This document shows, in pieces, positions 63,891-64,000 of a stretch of DNA of 64,000 nucleotides. The stretch's first letter is position 1; every line of letters starts with the position of its first letter. The notes beneath the pieces are model-generated. The model did not search any database, had not been told where the DNA came from, and saw only the letters and a list, made by a program, of their open reading frames with translations. This DNA is from Novosphingobium sp. B1 (lineage in GTDB: Bacteria; Pseudomonadota; Alphaproteobacteria; Sphingomonadales; Sphingomonadaceae): contig NZ_FWXL01000001.1 of NCBI RefSeq assembly GCF_900176395.1, forward strand, positions 186,001 through 250,000, written 5' to 3'. The position numbers and the translations under genes are program-made.

Positions 63891-64000
63891 CCATTCCCCC
63901 GGGCGCGGACGCTTTCCTCACGCAGGCAGGCTGGGGCGGCGCCACGATCGAACCTCTTCCGGGGGACGCATCGTTCCGCCGCTACTTCCGCATCCGCCGT
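63881..64000 (+). CDS. amgK: Cell-wall sugar kinase AmgK, 3' end missing
   Basis: Start of an aminoglycoside phosphotransferase-fold protein; the first 40 codons are visible and run off the window. The N-terminus reads TIEPLPGDASFRRYFRIRR, the conserved entry to the ATP site in AmgK-type kinases. These phosphorylate N-acetylmuramate/N-acetylglucosamine at C1 in peptidoglycan recycling. It overlaps the tsaE stop by ten bases and is usually followed by murU, which lies outside the window. Confidence 0.75.
   Translation, partial: MDLTIPPGADAFLTQAGWGGATIEPLPGDASFRRYFRIRR

Overview
The window is GC-rich, almost fully coding chromosomal DNA with no rRNA, IS element, prophage or CRISPR array. It looks like a sphingomonad alphaproteobacterium, probably Novosphingobium or a close relative. 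The support is indirect: the order trpE-(insert)-trpG-trpD-trpC-moaC-moeA-lexA facing comEC, the alphaproteobacterial LexA box (GAAC-N7-GAAC / GTTC-N7-GTTC), general-stress (EcfG-type) promoters GGAAC-N16-CGTT, a DivL-type kinase with Tyr in place of His, and a PrsK/PrsR/PrsT module of the XrtA/PEP-CTERM type. No strain was identified by search. No gap between genes exceeds about 280 bases.

Layout. 1-4.9 kb: 3' end of dnaK, dnaJ, and a convergent patatin-like lipase. 5-12 kb: a small membrane protein behind an EcfG-type promoter, then a translationally coupled operon (polyprenyl glycosylphosphotransferase, prsK, prsR, prsT-like). 12-17.4 kb: racemase-like CoA-transferase III protein, DUF475 membrane protein, panB, an amino acid permease, and a stress-type flavin-fold protein. 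17.5-27 kb: DNA damage region with imuA-imuB and, beyond a reverse-strand hydrolase, an operon of radical SAM protein, DUF4130-UdgX fusion and dnaE2. Each unit has its own LexA box. 27-33.7 kb: a large coiled-coil membrane protein divergent from four genes, three of which carry enzyme or signalling folds that lack the expected catalytic residues. 33.7-39.8 kb: gltA, gltX, comEC, lexA. 39.9-48.2 kb (reverse): moeA, moaC, trpC, trpD, trpG, a YcxB-like gene, trpE, ppiD. 48.4-52.3 kb: tpiA, secG, pyrG and a Crp/Fnr regulator. 52.4-58.8 kb: Hsp20, glutaredoxin, nitrilase, DUF1178, tRNA-Arg(CCT), an FtsB-like protein, phospholipase D, folE, a secreted unknown and a TorF-like porin. 58.8-64 kb: peroxiredoxin, ahcY behind a 20-base perfect palindrome, divL, tsaE and the start of amgK.

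How they work together. lexA and two LexA-boxed operons place a regulator and its mutagenic repair targets in one 22 kb stretch. Three perfect EcfG-type promoters precede a small membrane protein, a PNPOx-fold stress protein and an alpha/beta hydrolase. PrsK, PrsR and PrsT accompany a sugar-phosphate transferase, which fits control of exopolysaccharide and PEP-CTERM protein export, although no exosortase lies here. The most unusual region is 29.6-33.7 kb: a His-less Hpt protein, a degenerate nucleotidyltransferase/CDP-alcohol transferase-like membrane protein, an unknown helical protein with a CtrA-like site upstream, and a His-less histidine kinase. It may be a non-catalytic signalling assembly that has not been described.
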